DNA from: Siphonodentalium dalli
Taxonomy: Eukaryota; Mollusca; Scaphopoda; Gadilida; Siphonodentaliidae
Direction: 5' to 3'
Assembly (NCBI GenBank): GCA_032622095.1
Contig: CP136061.1
Location: forward strand, 3,658,001-3,722,000
Length of the DNA: 64,000 bases
Shown here: piece after piece, positions 13,301 through 28,300 of the stretch
Layout of the letters: every line of letters begins with the position of its first letter
How positions within the stretch are numbered: position 1 is the stretch's first letter
The notes under the pieces: generated by a model
The model's input: the letters and a program-made list of their open reading frames with translations, nothing else
Database searches by the model: none
Told to the model about the DNA's origin: nothing
Program-made: the position numbers and the translations under genes

Positions 13301-16300
13301 GATTATAAGTATGCCGGGTACGGTAAGTCTGCCGAAGAATAGATGTATGCCGGGGACGGTAAGTCTGTAGGGGGACGGTAAGTCTGATTGGGGATGGTAA
13401 GATTACCTGAGGACGATAAGTCTGCCGGGGAAGATAAGTCTGCCGGGCGGTAAATCTGCAGGGGGCGCTAAGTCTGACGGGGAGGATAAGTCTGCCAGGC
13501 GATAGTAAGTCTTCTTGGGACGGTAAGTCTGCCTGGGGGACGGTAAGTCTGCCGGAGATTATAAGTATGCCGGGGACGGTAAGTCAGTAGGGGAACGGTA
13601 AGTCTGATTGGGGGTGGTAAGATTACCTGAGGACGATAAGTCAGCCGGGGAAGATAAGTCTGTCAGGGGAGAATAGGTCTGTTGGAGGCGGTAAGTCTTC
13701 AGAGCCCGTACGTCTGCCGGGGCGGTAAGTCCGCCGGAGATTATAAGTATGCCGGGGACGGTAAGTCAGTAGGGGAACGGTAAGTCTGATTGGGGGTGGT
13801 AAGATTACCTGAGGACGATAAGTCTGCCGGGGAAGATAAGTCTGACGGGCGGTAAATCTGCAGGGGGCCTCTAAGTCTGCCGGGTCGATAAGTCTGACGG
13901 GAAAGATAAGTCTGCCGGGCGGTAAATCTGCAGGGGGCCGCTAAGTCTGCCGGGAGAACGTAATTCTGTAAGGGGGGCAATATTTACCATGAATTTGGGT
14001 AACTTATTCGGGCCATAACATGCACATGGCAGTCTTTTTTCACAAAATAGTGGTATTTTGTATTGTGATTTATATATTTTGACCACTAATCCAATTAGGC
14101 AATCCATAGTTATGATGTCAATACAAGAGTGAATTCCTAGGGGAAATCGGGGTCCACTCATCCTTAGTATATCATTTTTTATCCCCCCCCCTTGCCAATG
14201 CATTCTCTTATATATGCGAGTCGACCATAGGTCGCCTCGCATATATAAGAGAATGCATTGGCCTAACAATTTTTTACAATTTTAATAATTTTTTCTTGTA
14301 TTCTTTAACAATTTTATGATTTCACCCATACAGAGCCCCATGAGACAAACATGAGCAGACGACACTCTTCTATATGCTTCTATATATGTGTGGGGCTCCC
14401 TGCAGGGTAATGTTTTTTATTTTATGTCCTAAAAATTGTAAGAAACATTTATTTAAAAGAAATGATAAAAAATTGTTAGGCCAATGCATTCTCTTATATA
14501 TGCGAGGCGACATATAATCGACTCGCATATATAAGAGAATGCATTGGCACAGGGTAAAAAAAACCGTAACCCTAATCTTAAACCTATTGATGTACCAAGA
14601 GCTGCTAGACTAACTGATCATTTATCATAACAATCCATTTACCAAAACGATTATTGTATTCGCTCTACATGTACGAAAGGAAGCTGTTTGTCATAATATT
14701 GTGTTTGGCTTTAATTGCCCCCATGTAATAACACGTAGAAATATAAGCAGCCACACATAGTCTAACCTAACGAAAACATGCTGATATGCAATGTCGTTCA
14801 CTGAAGCAGAGAACAGTCAACTGGAAATAAGCCACAGTGTTGAGAGATATGGTGGTTAGCTTGAATCTGGTTATGAACCAATAACCTAAAACTCAACTGA
14901 GCACAATTATTCATTTATCAACAGGCATGCATGACATGAACATTCTCAAATATTAAAATTTTATTTATGGGTAGGTGCCTTTCCAAATGAAAATAATCAT
15001 TAAAGTTCATGATTAAAGAATTTTTTTATCTAATCTCATGATCTTCGGATATGATATGTACTTTTGAAAACAACTTGTTTTTGGTTTTGGTACCTGAAAA
15101 CAGTGAAATTTGTCATGCCATGCAAGTAAATAAATTGACAATACATTTTATAATACAGTTAGCAAATCACTGCATATTTATATATGTATTTTTACCAAAT
15201 ATTTTGTTTTGGGCATGCTTTGGTTTATCTTTCTTTGGTTTTGTAATTTTCTCTTACTAATTATTTAATCCATCCATTGTTTTTAGCTTGTTTTCTCAAC
15301 GATCCCATATTTTTGGTTTTTCAATTTGGCCAAGATCAGAAAAATGGCCAACAAAATTAGGGAATGGCCAAATTGGCCAAAAGAATTTTCTGGCCAGCGT
15401 GAATCCTTCGCTATACATTTACTTTATCAAGACGTGATACTCTGAAGGCAAATTAAGCATGCATATTGGTTCCTTCTAAATGGGTTCTAGTGCAGTTTAA
15501 AGAGCCACAATCAGATGACTTCTCTGTTTGAGAATCAACATATTATATGTTATAGCACCGTAGGTCATACTGCATAATCGGTACTATTTGTGCACGATGT
15601 ATGATGCGGGGTGAGGACGAACACGAGTGAATGAATAATGAACAAAGTAGTGTGAGTTAAACATTAAATACACGGATGTCCTTGGTTGTAATTTAGAAAT
15701 AAATGTTACCAAATTATGAATTTCCTCAAGGATATACTAATAGTATAGTATAATGATAGTATGAATATGCTATTATACACAAAGCGAGTGTTTGTTTATA
15801 TACAACAATGTGAAATAAGCAAAAATGTCAACACCGTTGTGATTTGTTTTTGAGAGATTGATTCACGGTGACCCATTGAACACTGATATATTGTGTGGCG
15901 AGGATTAGCGAGCGATAATACTGTATGTTTTAAACAGCATGGTACAGTTGTAACCGAAGTTCACACAGTGGGATATATCGGGTGATGAGTGCTTTGATTA
16001 TCGCACACTCTTTGCGTACTGTGCTGTACAATAATCGTGGATTTTGTTTACCAGCACTGCGTACGATCTTGACAATAACATGCTATTAATGCGATATTTA
16101 TGATTGGTGTAAGAACATATTTGTTCTATATGTTAAGTCTTTCTATTTGTGGTGGTTTATTTTAACAGCAATACCCATCGCGACGGCCCAAAAAAGTTAT
16201 ACACTGATATAACTATACAGGGTCTATACACTAATATAACTATACAGGGTCTATACACTAATATAACTATACAGGGTCTATACACTAATATAACTATACA

Positions 16301-19300
16301 GGGTATATACACTAATATAACTATACAGGGTCTATACACTAATATAACTATACAGGGTCTATACACTAATATAACTATACAGGGTCTATACACTAATATA
16401 ACTATACAGGGTCTATACACTAATATAACTATACAGGGTCTATACACTAATATAACTATACAGGGTCTATACACTAATATAACTATACAGGGTATATACA
16501 CTAATATAACTATACAGGGTCTATACACTAATATAACTATACAGGGTATATACACTAATATAACTATACAGGGTCTATACACTAATATAACTATACAGGG
16601 TCTATACACTAATATAACTATACAGGGTCTATACACTAATATAACTATACAGGGTCTATACACTAATATAACTATACAGGGTCTATACACTAATATAACT
16701 ATACAGGGTATATACACTAATATAACTATACAGGGTCTATACACTAATATAACTATACAGGGTCTATACACTAATATAACTATACAGGGTCTATACACTA
16801 ATATAACTATACAGGGTCTATACACTAATATAACTATACAGGGTCTATACACTAATATAACTATACAGGGTCTATACACTAATATAACTATACAGGGTCT
16901 ATACACTAATATAACTATACAGGGTCTATACACTAATATAACTATACAGGGTATATACACTAATATAACTATACAGGGTCTATACACTAATATAACTATA
17001 CAGGGTCTATACACTAATATAACTATACAGGGTCTAGTTGACAATTGACATTTTGGCGTCTAAGGCGAAAAATTGGTGAACGAAAATCGTCCGAGACCTA
17101 GTCGAAAATTGATATTCTGGCATCTAAGGCGAAAAGTTGGGCAACGAAAATCGTCCGAGTCATACATATACATTGACAAGTTGGTCTCTAACGCGAAAAA
17201 GTCGGGACAAAAAAAGTCGTCTGTGCGTACATTAAGAGAGTTCCAGTTACTACCGACAGCGCTACGGGGTAGCCATATGCGTTGTCACGAGTGAGGTGAT
17301 CCGGGGGTCGGTGGTTGAGCGCTTGCACTTGACTTCGGGGTCGGTTGCGTATAAACTAATATGATGAACTATATTTCAGGATTGTTGGGCTGCTTGCCAC
17401 CCTGATTGGGGCGATGTACTGGATTTTGCCTTTCGTTATAACCAGAAGTTATGCAGCAACTGTAGCCATGCGAGTTATTCTCGGATCTCTTGAGGTGAAT
17501 GCGCTTTGTATAATAGTAAGGTGCACACAAGCAAATGATTGGATAAAAGCATAAAAATTTGTATATATATATATACTTCATGAAATGGGGATCAATATAA
17601 GAGTTAGTAGATTCAGGCTTGAAAGTGACCTAGATGACATTGAGGGCAAGGTCAATGGTACATATTTATATAAATATTCACAGCCGGTGTGAGTTATAGC
17701 CGTTTTAATACGACCCATTACTTATATATATCGACCCATTACTTATATATATCAATGTATGACCATTTCAGTAAATGTTTGTGTAGAATTAACAACGCAG
17801 TTTTTCTATCTTCCTAAACGATTGCACAAATTAAATGGCAATGTAAAATCATTATTAGAAATACAATTTCCACGTGATGCCATCAAATTATCGATTATAC
17901 ACACTGTTTTGATGCGTTCAATATATATATATAGGTGGCATATGTTCTGCGAAAATATATTAAGTTATTAACCCTTTCTATACTAAATTGATTCTCCAAT
18001 CCAGTTATAAAAGTGTGCATTTTAATGGCCTAGTATTCATATGGATAGGGTTTCCAGGAAAAACATGCATACGAAAGATTATAAAAGTACAAAATGAGCC
18101 CTGTTTATTTGAGTGAAATGTTCAGATAATAAGTTCAACAAACGACCTATGGGAAAAGTTAAGATAGTAATGGTAGTCGATTGTTGAACTTATTATCTGA
18201 ACATTTCATGGGAACTACTCGTCAATGAGTATTTAGTATAGAACGGGTTATGTAACGTTTTTGCTCACCCAACAGGTTGCAGAGTATTGCGAAATTTTAA
18301 TTCATGTAGGTATACCATGAAGTAGATAAAATTGACATGCTGACAAGGTAAATGTTTCTCTGTTCGCTATTCAATAAAAGGAAAATCAATCAAGGGCAAT
18401 GTTTATAAATATTATAATGTCGATTATGTCGAATATACGTATACAATTTGGTACCAATTATGAGAATATAATAATATAATAACCATTATGTGCACGACCA
18501 AGAGATGATATTTATTGGCCATAATAGAATATCGGTATCATGTCATTGACATCAAAATGTTGGCACATAATTTAATTATTGAATGATTTGATAGGGAAGT
18601 TTTGGATGCTTCAGACACACACAAGACAGAACAAGGGTGTGGACACCAGAGCTTGAAGCATATATATAGATTTAAGATGATCACCTAACGCTACGGTAAA
18701 CCTGTGACCGTAATATATATATATATATATATCGTACCTCATACAAACCCGCAATTGAATGACTTCCGATGTAACAGTTCCTACACAGTGATGCTGACAC
18801 TGGCTTCCATTTCAGGGTGGTATAATCCCAGCATCATTTGGTATGCTGGCCGTCTGGGTTGTGCCATCCAAGAGAACGTCTTATGTTGGTTTGGTATGTT
18901 CTGGTGAGAATTTATTATTTTAGATATTTGCATTTCTAGAATTATTATTGATTCAATTTGGCCATGTAATAGAATGAGGATATAATTACCTTCATTATAT
19001 CGACGATTAAGGATTAGTGGACCTCGCCTGGCAAAAATTGTCATGTCAATAATTTACAAATAGCAGCATACTGGTTGATCTAACAGTTATAAAACTGTCA
19101 TAAAATCATAAGCGGCAAAAGAAATGAAAAAACAAGAAATTCACATTGAAAATGAGACAGCAAAATCTCATATTTCCATATTCTCTGTAACATGTGCTCG
19201 GCTGAATTTTCAATCTAAGATATTATTTGTTTTCTTTTATCTAAAAATTATATATTTTGCAGCAAATAATTTCGAGTTGCCTATTCTCACAGTAAACATG

Positions 19301-22300
19301 TGATTTCTGGTGAGGTCAAGTGAGGTCTCCTGATCCTTAATTAGCCGTGATAAGTTATTGTCGTGAGTTGAGAGCACACAACGAAATATGAACCATCTCT
19401 GCAAGAATACCATATAGATGTCACTTCCGGGAAATGGGGCTACCAGGAAATTGACTTTGTAAACAAAAAGACTTATGTCTCCATGCTCGAGAAAACCATT
19501 GTTTAAAAGATTCGACATTCGTGATGGCGAGGCGTTTGCAAAACCATATCGAAGAATGATGGCAAATAACAAGCCGAACGGTACGCCGATATTTACGTAT
19601 TTTTGTGAGTTTCATTGCTATTATATTACAAAAATTCAGCGAAAAATAGAGTTATGAGATGACTTGCAGTGAATAACTGTACTTCAAGGCATTTTTGTAT
19701 TATTAAATTGACCGGGCATATTGCGTATATATTGGTAAATATCAGTGACAAAGACTCAGTTCTGCTAAATATCATAATTATCTTTCTGTTTGACAAATAC
19801 CACATCATTGTAACGGGTTCAGTAACGAGGAGCAACCTGCTCCTATGTATTGCAGCATAAACAATCTTTACTCCGATTGCAAAGTTAGCATATCATTCAA
19901 GGGTGGGTTTGTTGATGGCTTTTAATTCCACAACTTCATAAACATCCCATGGAATTGCATAAAGCTGTCCATCTGTGATCCAACATCAAGTTTATAGCGG
20001 GTTAACTAGCTAACATGTACGTATGTCAGAGCAGGGGCTTCGCTATTTCAAAATATGTCCGCGAATTTGGAAGAACTGCAACGTTTGTCAAGAAAACGCA
20101 AAGTGCACTATTGGTTATGTAAATAAGCAAGGCCGTCGACCATAGATATAGCTACAATAACTAAACTTATAGCAATAGATTGAAATGCAACTAGGACAGC
20201 CATGAATGTTAATTTTACTACATGCGTGCTAAATGTTATCGACAACATTTTCCCGGAAGTGGGATCTGTATGGTGAATAAACTTGGATCGTGTCTACAAG
20301 AAGTCCAATCGAACAAACATAAATCCGGGTCAAATGTAAATGTAAATCGTGTTTCTTGAGGACAATGTTTTAGGAGCGCTTACTTTTTCTAAGTTTTCTT
20401 ATAGACAGTGTATTAACGGGAGTGAACGTCAATATTCTGGTAAACACTTTTCAACAAACGGTAAGTGTGTTTTCATCAACTTTGTCTTTCTTATGAATAA
20501 TATACCCGCGAGCCCTGCACCATTCGATCAAAGTTTATTCGTAAATTGATGTTGAACGCATATTTTCGCACTTAAAACTAAACGCGCTTGCTTCCAAAGC
20601 ACCATTTCTCCCAGAAAAAATATTTTGCATATACTGTTATCCCCATGAAATGATTATTTAAATGTTTATCATTTTTCGATAAATTTACAGAAATACAGCC
20701 CGATAAAAATTAAACGGTTGCAAAACGTAGCGTCGACAGGCACAGGACGATCGGTAAAACATTTTCAACATCGGTTGAAAGGTTGATAAACACCCCTCTA
20801 CCAATATCAAATGATGATTGCCAGATCATATATATTTTGGGCACGCTAATTATGAATGTCAACATCATTGTTTCAAGAACGATGCTGTTGGCGATGACTA
20901 TTTCTTAAACATGACCGACTTACTCAATGAAATAGTCAAAAATGTTAACACACTGTGGATCTGGAGTTTTCTAAATGCCGTTCGCTTGCCGTGTTGTTAT
21001 CGCATCTGATTGTCTCCTTATTCGGTACAAAATAGAGTAATATTTTCAGGTTGTTACTTCAGCCCAGTCTTAGCTCTCCTGTTATCAGGGATAACCACAT
21101 GCTATGTGAGCTGGTCATTCAGCCTATATGTATATGGTGAGTGACGGAGCAGTCAAATGACGACATTATATGCGAGCTGGGTCATTCAGCCTCTATGTTG
21201 AGGGTGCGTGATGGAGGTCAGTCATATTACTAAAACCCCTGGTCGGTTTTGGGCACGAGATACTCAACATGTGTATTATACACATATAAGTTCTATTAAT
21301 TCGCATTATCCTCCTTTGTTAAATTGGTGTGTAATGTGAAGAGAATAACGATCTACATACTTTATATACTCTATACATAGCTCGTTATTTCACATACATC
21401 ACATCACAGAACGGACATTACATTGACGTGTAGACACACACATATATATATGCCATGCTGACCATGAAAGCAATAAAATATAAAACATAATGAAGATTAT
21501 CTTATTTTCTTAGCATATTTCGCGTATAATGGTCTTCATAATGGTATGTGATATCCTCATTGGCGATTAAGTCATATGGTAACTTTGACCCTCTGTATTT
21601 GTGATTAATAAAACGCTACAATGCATAGCCGCGGACAATTAAAATCCGTCAAACCGATCAGGACTGGGCCACTCAGTGGCTCTCTTCTGATCGAATGCTC
21701 AAGAAAAATTCAAGCTGACGCTCCTATGCAATTAACACGTATTGCACATACACCCGTGTTGGTTACTCCTCACAAGACATTGAACAGTAGTCGGATTCCT
21801 TATGTCATTTTGCATTTTTGGTTTGTTAAAAGCGATCTGAAAACGGATTATGTATGCCTAGTTGATGTGTTTTCAGGATTGACTTGTTTCCATTCTTGAA
21901 TTTTGGCGGGTCGTCCTAAATCGGGGTCAACATAATTTAGAGAGCGTTTCGTATTTACAGAAAATGATAGACGGTGCCACCTGGCGTATGGTGATCGGTG
22001 CGACCTATCCAAACTACCATATATGACCCATTTATATATTTTTGACATGCAACATAGACGTAGTTTTAAAAAGAATGGATGTGATCAGATGATTCTTGCT
22101 GGCTACAGTTGAGATCAAAATTTAACACTGAACCCACTGGAGAATTTCGTGTTATGCTCAAACGTTGATTGTGATATCACTTATTGGCAATCGTGCGCAA
22201 CTATATATGAAGATTAACACTCGTGTTTGACCCTCTATAACTATCCGTGATTTAATGGATGCAAAATATGATATAGTTATGCCTCAAGAGACAGTAATTG

Positions 22301-25300
22301 GCAAAAGTAAGCGTCGAATGGTTTTGTAATTTCGATAATATCAGTCTATTGAATCAAACGAAAATATTCCCAACAAGACTGAAGTTTCACGATGTGATTA
22401 CATATTAAGTTATTGTTTTATTTGATACTTGTCTGTCTTGTTGTCCACTGACTAGTTTTTGACGCCACATCGTTGATCATAACGGGATGTAGTGTCACAA
22501 ATACATAGGTATATATGGTAGTTGTTCATTGTCATTAACTCAATCGTTGTAATCGGAGTCTGTCCCACATACACTGGGAAATATGTGTTTTCACAGGATT
22601 TGTGCTACTGATAAATGGACATATCGGTGTAGCTGAGATCTTTACTGTAGCGGTATAGGCGTACGTTGCTTTCAGACTCCCCACGCCGGTTACATTTGGC
22701 GAACTTCAGAAAGGGACTGAAACCCAACATTCACCATCAATATTCTAACCACAATTAATCTCCACGCTTCGTGTATAGCTGTGAAAATCAAGTCAATTCG
22801 AATTTCAACTAAAGTAGATCTTAATGAGTAAATATATATCAACTATAGTTGCATTTTCCTGAAAATTCCGAGTAGGTGCTTAGTATCCGTTTCTAAGGAG
22901 CTATCGGGTGGCAAAGTATCCCGATCTTATAATGACCAGTGGCCTATGCAGAACATGGCTGCATAGTTTTAGACATACATGTGCCCAACTTTGAACAAAA
23001 CCAGCACCATGTGATTAGACACTGGCTAAATTAAGGCAATACCAATGAATGATTAGTACACCATTGTGGTATTTGATTCACTATGACGGCCAGGTATATC
23101 TCAAATTTCACATTTTGGTATTAACTTCATCAAAAACGTAAACACTGGCATTGAATTACGACCCTATATATAAGCTATAATTGCAATTTCCAGTGAGTTT
23201 CCGGTAGTCGCCTAGACTAAGTTTCCCGATCTTATGATGATCAATGGCCCATATGGCACAAACATGTACAGTTTCATATCTGTGTCACCATTTGAACATA
23301 ACCAATACCATCCGACTATAGACACTATCTAATTTACTGGGGAAATACCACGGCCCAGTGGTGATCGGTTCAAAGCCAAGTTTATTATATGGGGCAGAAC
23401 GATCCATTATGCCTAAGTCGATGGTTTGTTCACAACAGATGGAGTCATGATACATTATGAAGGATGATGGAAGGGTCCCCTCAACTATGCTCTTCGACAC
23501 ATTATTGTCACCGCACTGTGTCACTTGCGTCTTAATGTGTTGTACAATATATAAGACCTACTACATAATGCACATATATGTCTTCTTATAAATACATTTT
23601 CTTTTAGAAAGTGTCCAGAGATTTCTTGCTATTTATACTGACAATTTATGTTTATTCTTGTGGCAAAGGATTTGAGGCGTGAATTGTTATGTTGACTAAG
23701 ATGTTAATTTAGTATGTGAAACATGTATCCGGGGGATGTATCGAGTGGACGGAGAAAGTGTCTTCTTTATCATCAGATGAACATAATTTAAACTCCCAAT
23801 TTGGATAAACCCGACCAGGACTTATAGAACAACCATCTATGCCCAGCAATATTTAGCAATACATACGAAAATTTGAAACAATACCAGCCTATTCACATGC
23901 ATAGCTAAACATATCATTGGCATAGATGAGTTGTTGTAGTTGTTACATTGATGTTGGTCGGGTTTCTCCAAATTTAATACTAAAACAGAATGATCCATAA
24001 ACACCATAGCTTGGCATGAAAATATATAAAAAACCCTATACATGACCGAACAATTTTAACAATCAGTGGTTGACACTTACATAAATATGACTCACAGATG
24101 TGTTAGCACACAACTCCGTATTATGCGGTACTTCATCCTGGCAATAAACATTAATTTTGTCAATTGATGAAAAACACCATCAATCAATTTACAACGACAT
24201 CTTGAAACTTTAGTCTTGATAAACATTACATTAAAAGAATAGTGGACATTATCACCGAAGCACGTGGTTGTATATGATTGATGTGACCCAATTTTGTTAT
24301 CAACTACTGTATCTGGTTGCCTGACTGTATTGCAAGTTACTTTTGTAAAATCACATGTAGTTACAGTAGATTACATGTAAGAGCCATGCATATATGATAG
24401 CCATTAAGTTCCATCACTGTACACATTTGAGTAAATTGTCAAACTCTCTATAGGGTTGAACGTTAACTTTTGATCGCAACTGTAGTACTGTACCCGCGGG
24501 GATTTATCTGACGACACCAATATTCTCAAAAATACATTTCAGAGTCATAATTGATATATGTGCATTATTTCAACTTGCACAATTCATGATAAGACTAATC
24601 ATGTTAGTTAATGTGTGTATAATCAGGATTAATATGTGTATAATCAGGGAACGCTCTTTAAATTCTTAAAACCGTCCAAACAATTTGTTTCCACTAAAAT
24701 GTCAGACTGGAAATAAGTAAACTCTGAAAGTAGACCACCATATTTGATAACTTTGTTAATTTCAACTCGCACAGTCCACCAGAAGGTTAGTTATGAGGAT
24801 TAATATCTGCATAATAAGTAAACGCTCTTTAAATTCTTAAAACAGTCCAAAAACACTTTTTCCAATAAAATTTCAATTGGACACAGGCAAACTCTGAAAG
24901 TAGACACGCTGTTGATAAATAGACCGTTCGTATGTCGTCTTTGACATTCCGAAATTGCGCGACCGATTTTTTCGACCAAAGGAATCTTATTTGTGAAATC
25001 AGCGAGGGTGGGGGTAGGGTTAGCTTTTCTGTAATATCTTTATCAAAAATTGATGTATCAAAGTTTTGTTTGTGACATATGATCAAGATATCCTTGTAGA
25101 TTGTTCATTTTCGTCTATATGTGATGTAGCTGGTTTTAAGAATATACAATACCTTAATATTTGGGAAAGAAAATTGAAAATGCAGTCATAAATACAATTC
25201 ATCTGATGATTTTATGATGAAATTTCACATTAAGATATGTAATTATGCAATTTTTGTCAAGATCTGTCCATGTTTTTCGATTTCTGGGAACAAAGAACGC

Positions 25301-28300
25301 CACTTACCGAACTTGCTATGCGTAATAGCATGTTTTTATTACCAGGTGGACGCGAAAAAAATAGAGGGGTACACAAACAAAAGCCCCACACAAACCTGTT
25401 TCCACTAAAATATCAAGCTGGAAACAAGTAGATTATGAAAATAGACACACTGGTGGTATAGAAACCGTTCTCATATCGCTTTTAACATTCCGAAAACGCG
25501 CGACCACTTTTTTCGACATAAGGAATCCGACTACAGTAGCAGAGCTGTGTTGAGAACTCGCGATATAGCTGATTCTTCAGATATAGTGGCTGAGATAGCA
25601 CCGCAGGGAGTTACAGAAGTACGTAGATTTGCGAAGGCAGTTGAAGGTCATAACGTTGGGTATTTTATTACCTCCAGTCGGTTGGGTATATGAAGACGGA
25701 TTTAAGTACATATATTCCAAATCCATTGCGATGGTTTAAATATCAGGGGTATGGCCATGGCCATGAAGATTGTAAAAGTAAAGAAACAACCATATGTGCA
25801 CGGTGTTCTATTTCTGGTCATGAACATAAGGATTGTACGAATCTTAAGAAATGTTCAAACTCAACGTTCGCATGCTGCAATGGGTCGTTCGTGCCCCATA
25901 CGGGACTACGAATTCAAGATCCAACAATGTAAAGCTGAGAGGCATCTGTCATATATAGATGCTAAGAAAATAGTTGGTCCATGACCATCCATTCCACATG
26001 TCACATACTCAGCAATCGTGTCTCCAACGAAGTGTGTTTTGATGCCAACACTCAGACACAGAGTCAAACCAAACTCGTCAGTATATCGCTACATGTAGAA
26101 AGACAAGTTCGGGATACTGATATTATTCCTGTTCCAGAACCTGTAGCTTCAGTCGTTGAGACATTTCCTCCAAAAATAATCTATGCAACTTGATCCTATT
26201 GTTCCAAAATAAAAATCGCATGTTGCTTCGAAACAAAGATCGCCAAAGTAACGCAAACGTTTCGACTCTCAGAAAGAGAGGTGCATCTATGAGCTTTCAA
26301 AATTTGACTGCATGATTGATGAGAAACGTTTAACTCTCAAAGAAAAGAAACAGTATTTGTGGATCAAGGCTGTTTGTTGGGTCAATGGTGACATTCTGTC
26401 TCACCCACCCGACTATCAGTTTGAAGCATTGATAAAGGTTCATGCGCGATATATTATAAATACCTTATGACTGCCAAATCTGATTTTAAAAGCTACTTTA
26501 CATATTTCGATGTGGATCCTAGGTAATTTCGTGTTCTTTATTGCTATTTATTAGCTATTCTTATACTACTTGTATACGTTTAATAGTATGATTGCACACT
26601 AGTCAGTTCTAGGATTTATGTTCCTGGCTCCAAGTGGAAACATTCCTCTTGAGTGCTTTTATTTGTACATAACTCATCATTGCATTGTGTTAATCTCATC
26701 CACTGTCTGAGTTATCTACATAGTTATTTCATTACGATCCTTTTTGATACATGATTCTATTCTTGATCGTGATATGGCATAGCGTCTAAAACGACGTTAA
26801 ATCAATAAATTAAAGGCTTTGGCCTCAAATGCACATTCCTGTTATTTTGCAGTGGCATAATAGTTTGCCCAATTCAGCCTGCTCTCGTGATAATAAGCAC
26901 AAAACAGGCTTATTTTAATGAAAGAAATAATGTCATATTGGCATTATACTGAACATCAATATACGCACTATTTGGACCTAGAACGCGATTTTTAAAACAG
27001 TCCAATGTGGGACTATTTCATTACGAAATAAGCACATTTTGGCATTATTTTATTTACAGCTTTTCATCGAAACGACTTTTTTTAATTGGTATAAAAGTTA
27101 CCCTATTTTATTGAGACAAATTACGTTGGCTACTGAGAACCATCGTACATAACTACTTATTTCTTGTGAACTGCTCTTCAAAATGATATTGTTATACTCA
27201 GATGATCGAATCAATCATGCAGGTAACCCAACCTATCTTAGGTTCGTAGGTTCATATTGGATCTAGATATTCACATAGGTTCATACTGGATCTAGATATT
27301 CACATAGGTTCATACTGGATCTAGATATTCACAGGTTCATATTGGATCTAGATATTCACATAGGTTCATATTGGATCTAGATATTCACATAGGTTCATAT
27401 TGGATCTAGATATTCACATAGGTTCATATTGGATCTAGATATTCACATAGGTTCATATTGGATCTGAATATTTACAAAGGTTCATATTGGATCTGAATAT
27501 TCACATATGTTCATATTGGATCTGAATATTCACATATGTTCATATTGGATCTGAATATTCACATAGGTTCATATTGGATCTGAATATTCACATAGGTTCA
27601 TATTGGATCTGAATATTCACATAGGTTCATATTGGATCTAAATATTAACATATGTTCATATTGGATCCAAATATTCACATAGGATCATAATGGATCTAAA
27701 TATTCACATAGGTTTATATTGGATCTAAATATTCACATGGGTTCATATTGGATCTGAATATTCACATAGGTTCATATTGGATCTGAATATTCACATAGAT
27801 TCATATTGGATCTAAATATTCACATAGGTTCATATTGGATCTGAATATTCACATAGGTTTATATTGGATCTGAATATTCACATAGGTTCATATTGGATCT
27901 GAATATTAACATAGGTTCATATTGGATCTAAATATTGACATATGTTCATATTGGATCCAAATATTCACATAGGTTCATATTGGATCTAGATATTCACATA
28001 GGTTCATATTGGATCTAGATATTCACATAGGTTCATATTGGATCTAGATATTCACATAGGTTCATATTGGATCTAGATATTCACATAGGTTCATATTGGA
28101 TCTAGATATTCACATAGGTTCATATTGGATCTAGATATTCACATAGGTTCATGTTGGATCTAGATATTCACATAGGTTCATATTGGATATAGATATTCAC
28201 ATAGGTTCATGTTGGACTTATTTTATTCTGAAATAAGCCCATAGCTAACTTATTATTATAGCGATGTTTAGGCTTTATACATTTATACATTGTGAAAACA

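Noticed and set aside
16149-17048. Opposing frames of 299 and 295 codons
   Set aside because: Both follow from the 27-bp satellite without stops. They cannot be independent evidence of coding.
19237-19572. A 111-codon - strand frame in intron 4
   Set aside because: No recognisable motif, and overlapping frames on the other strand are equally open.
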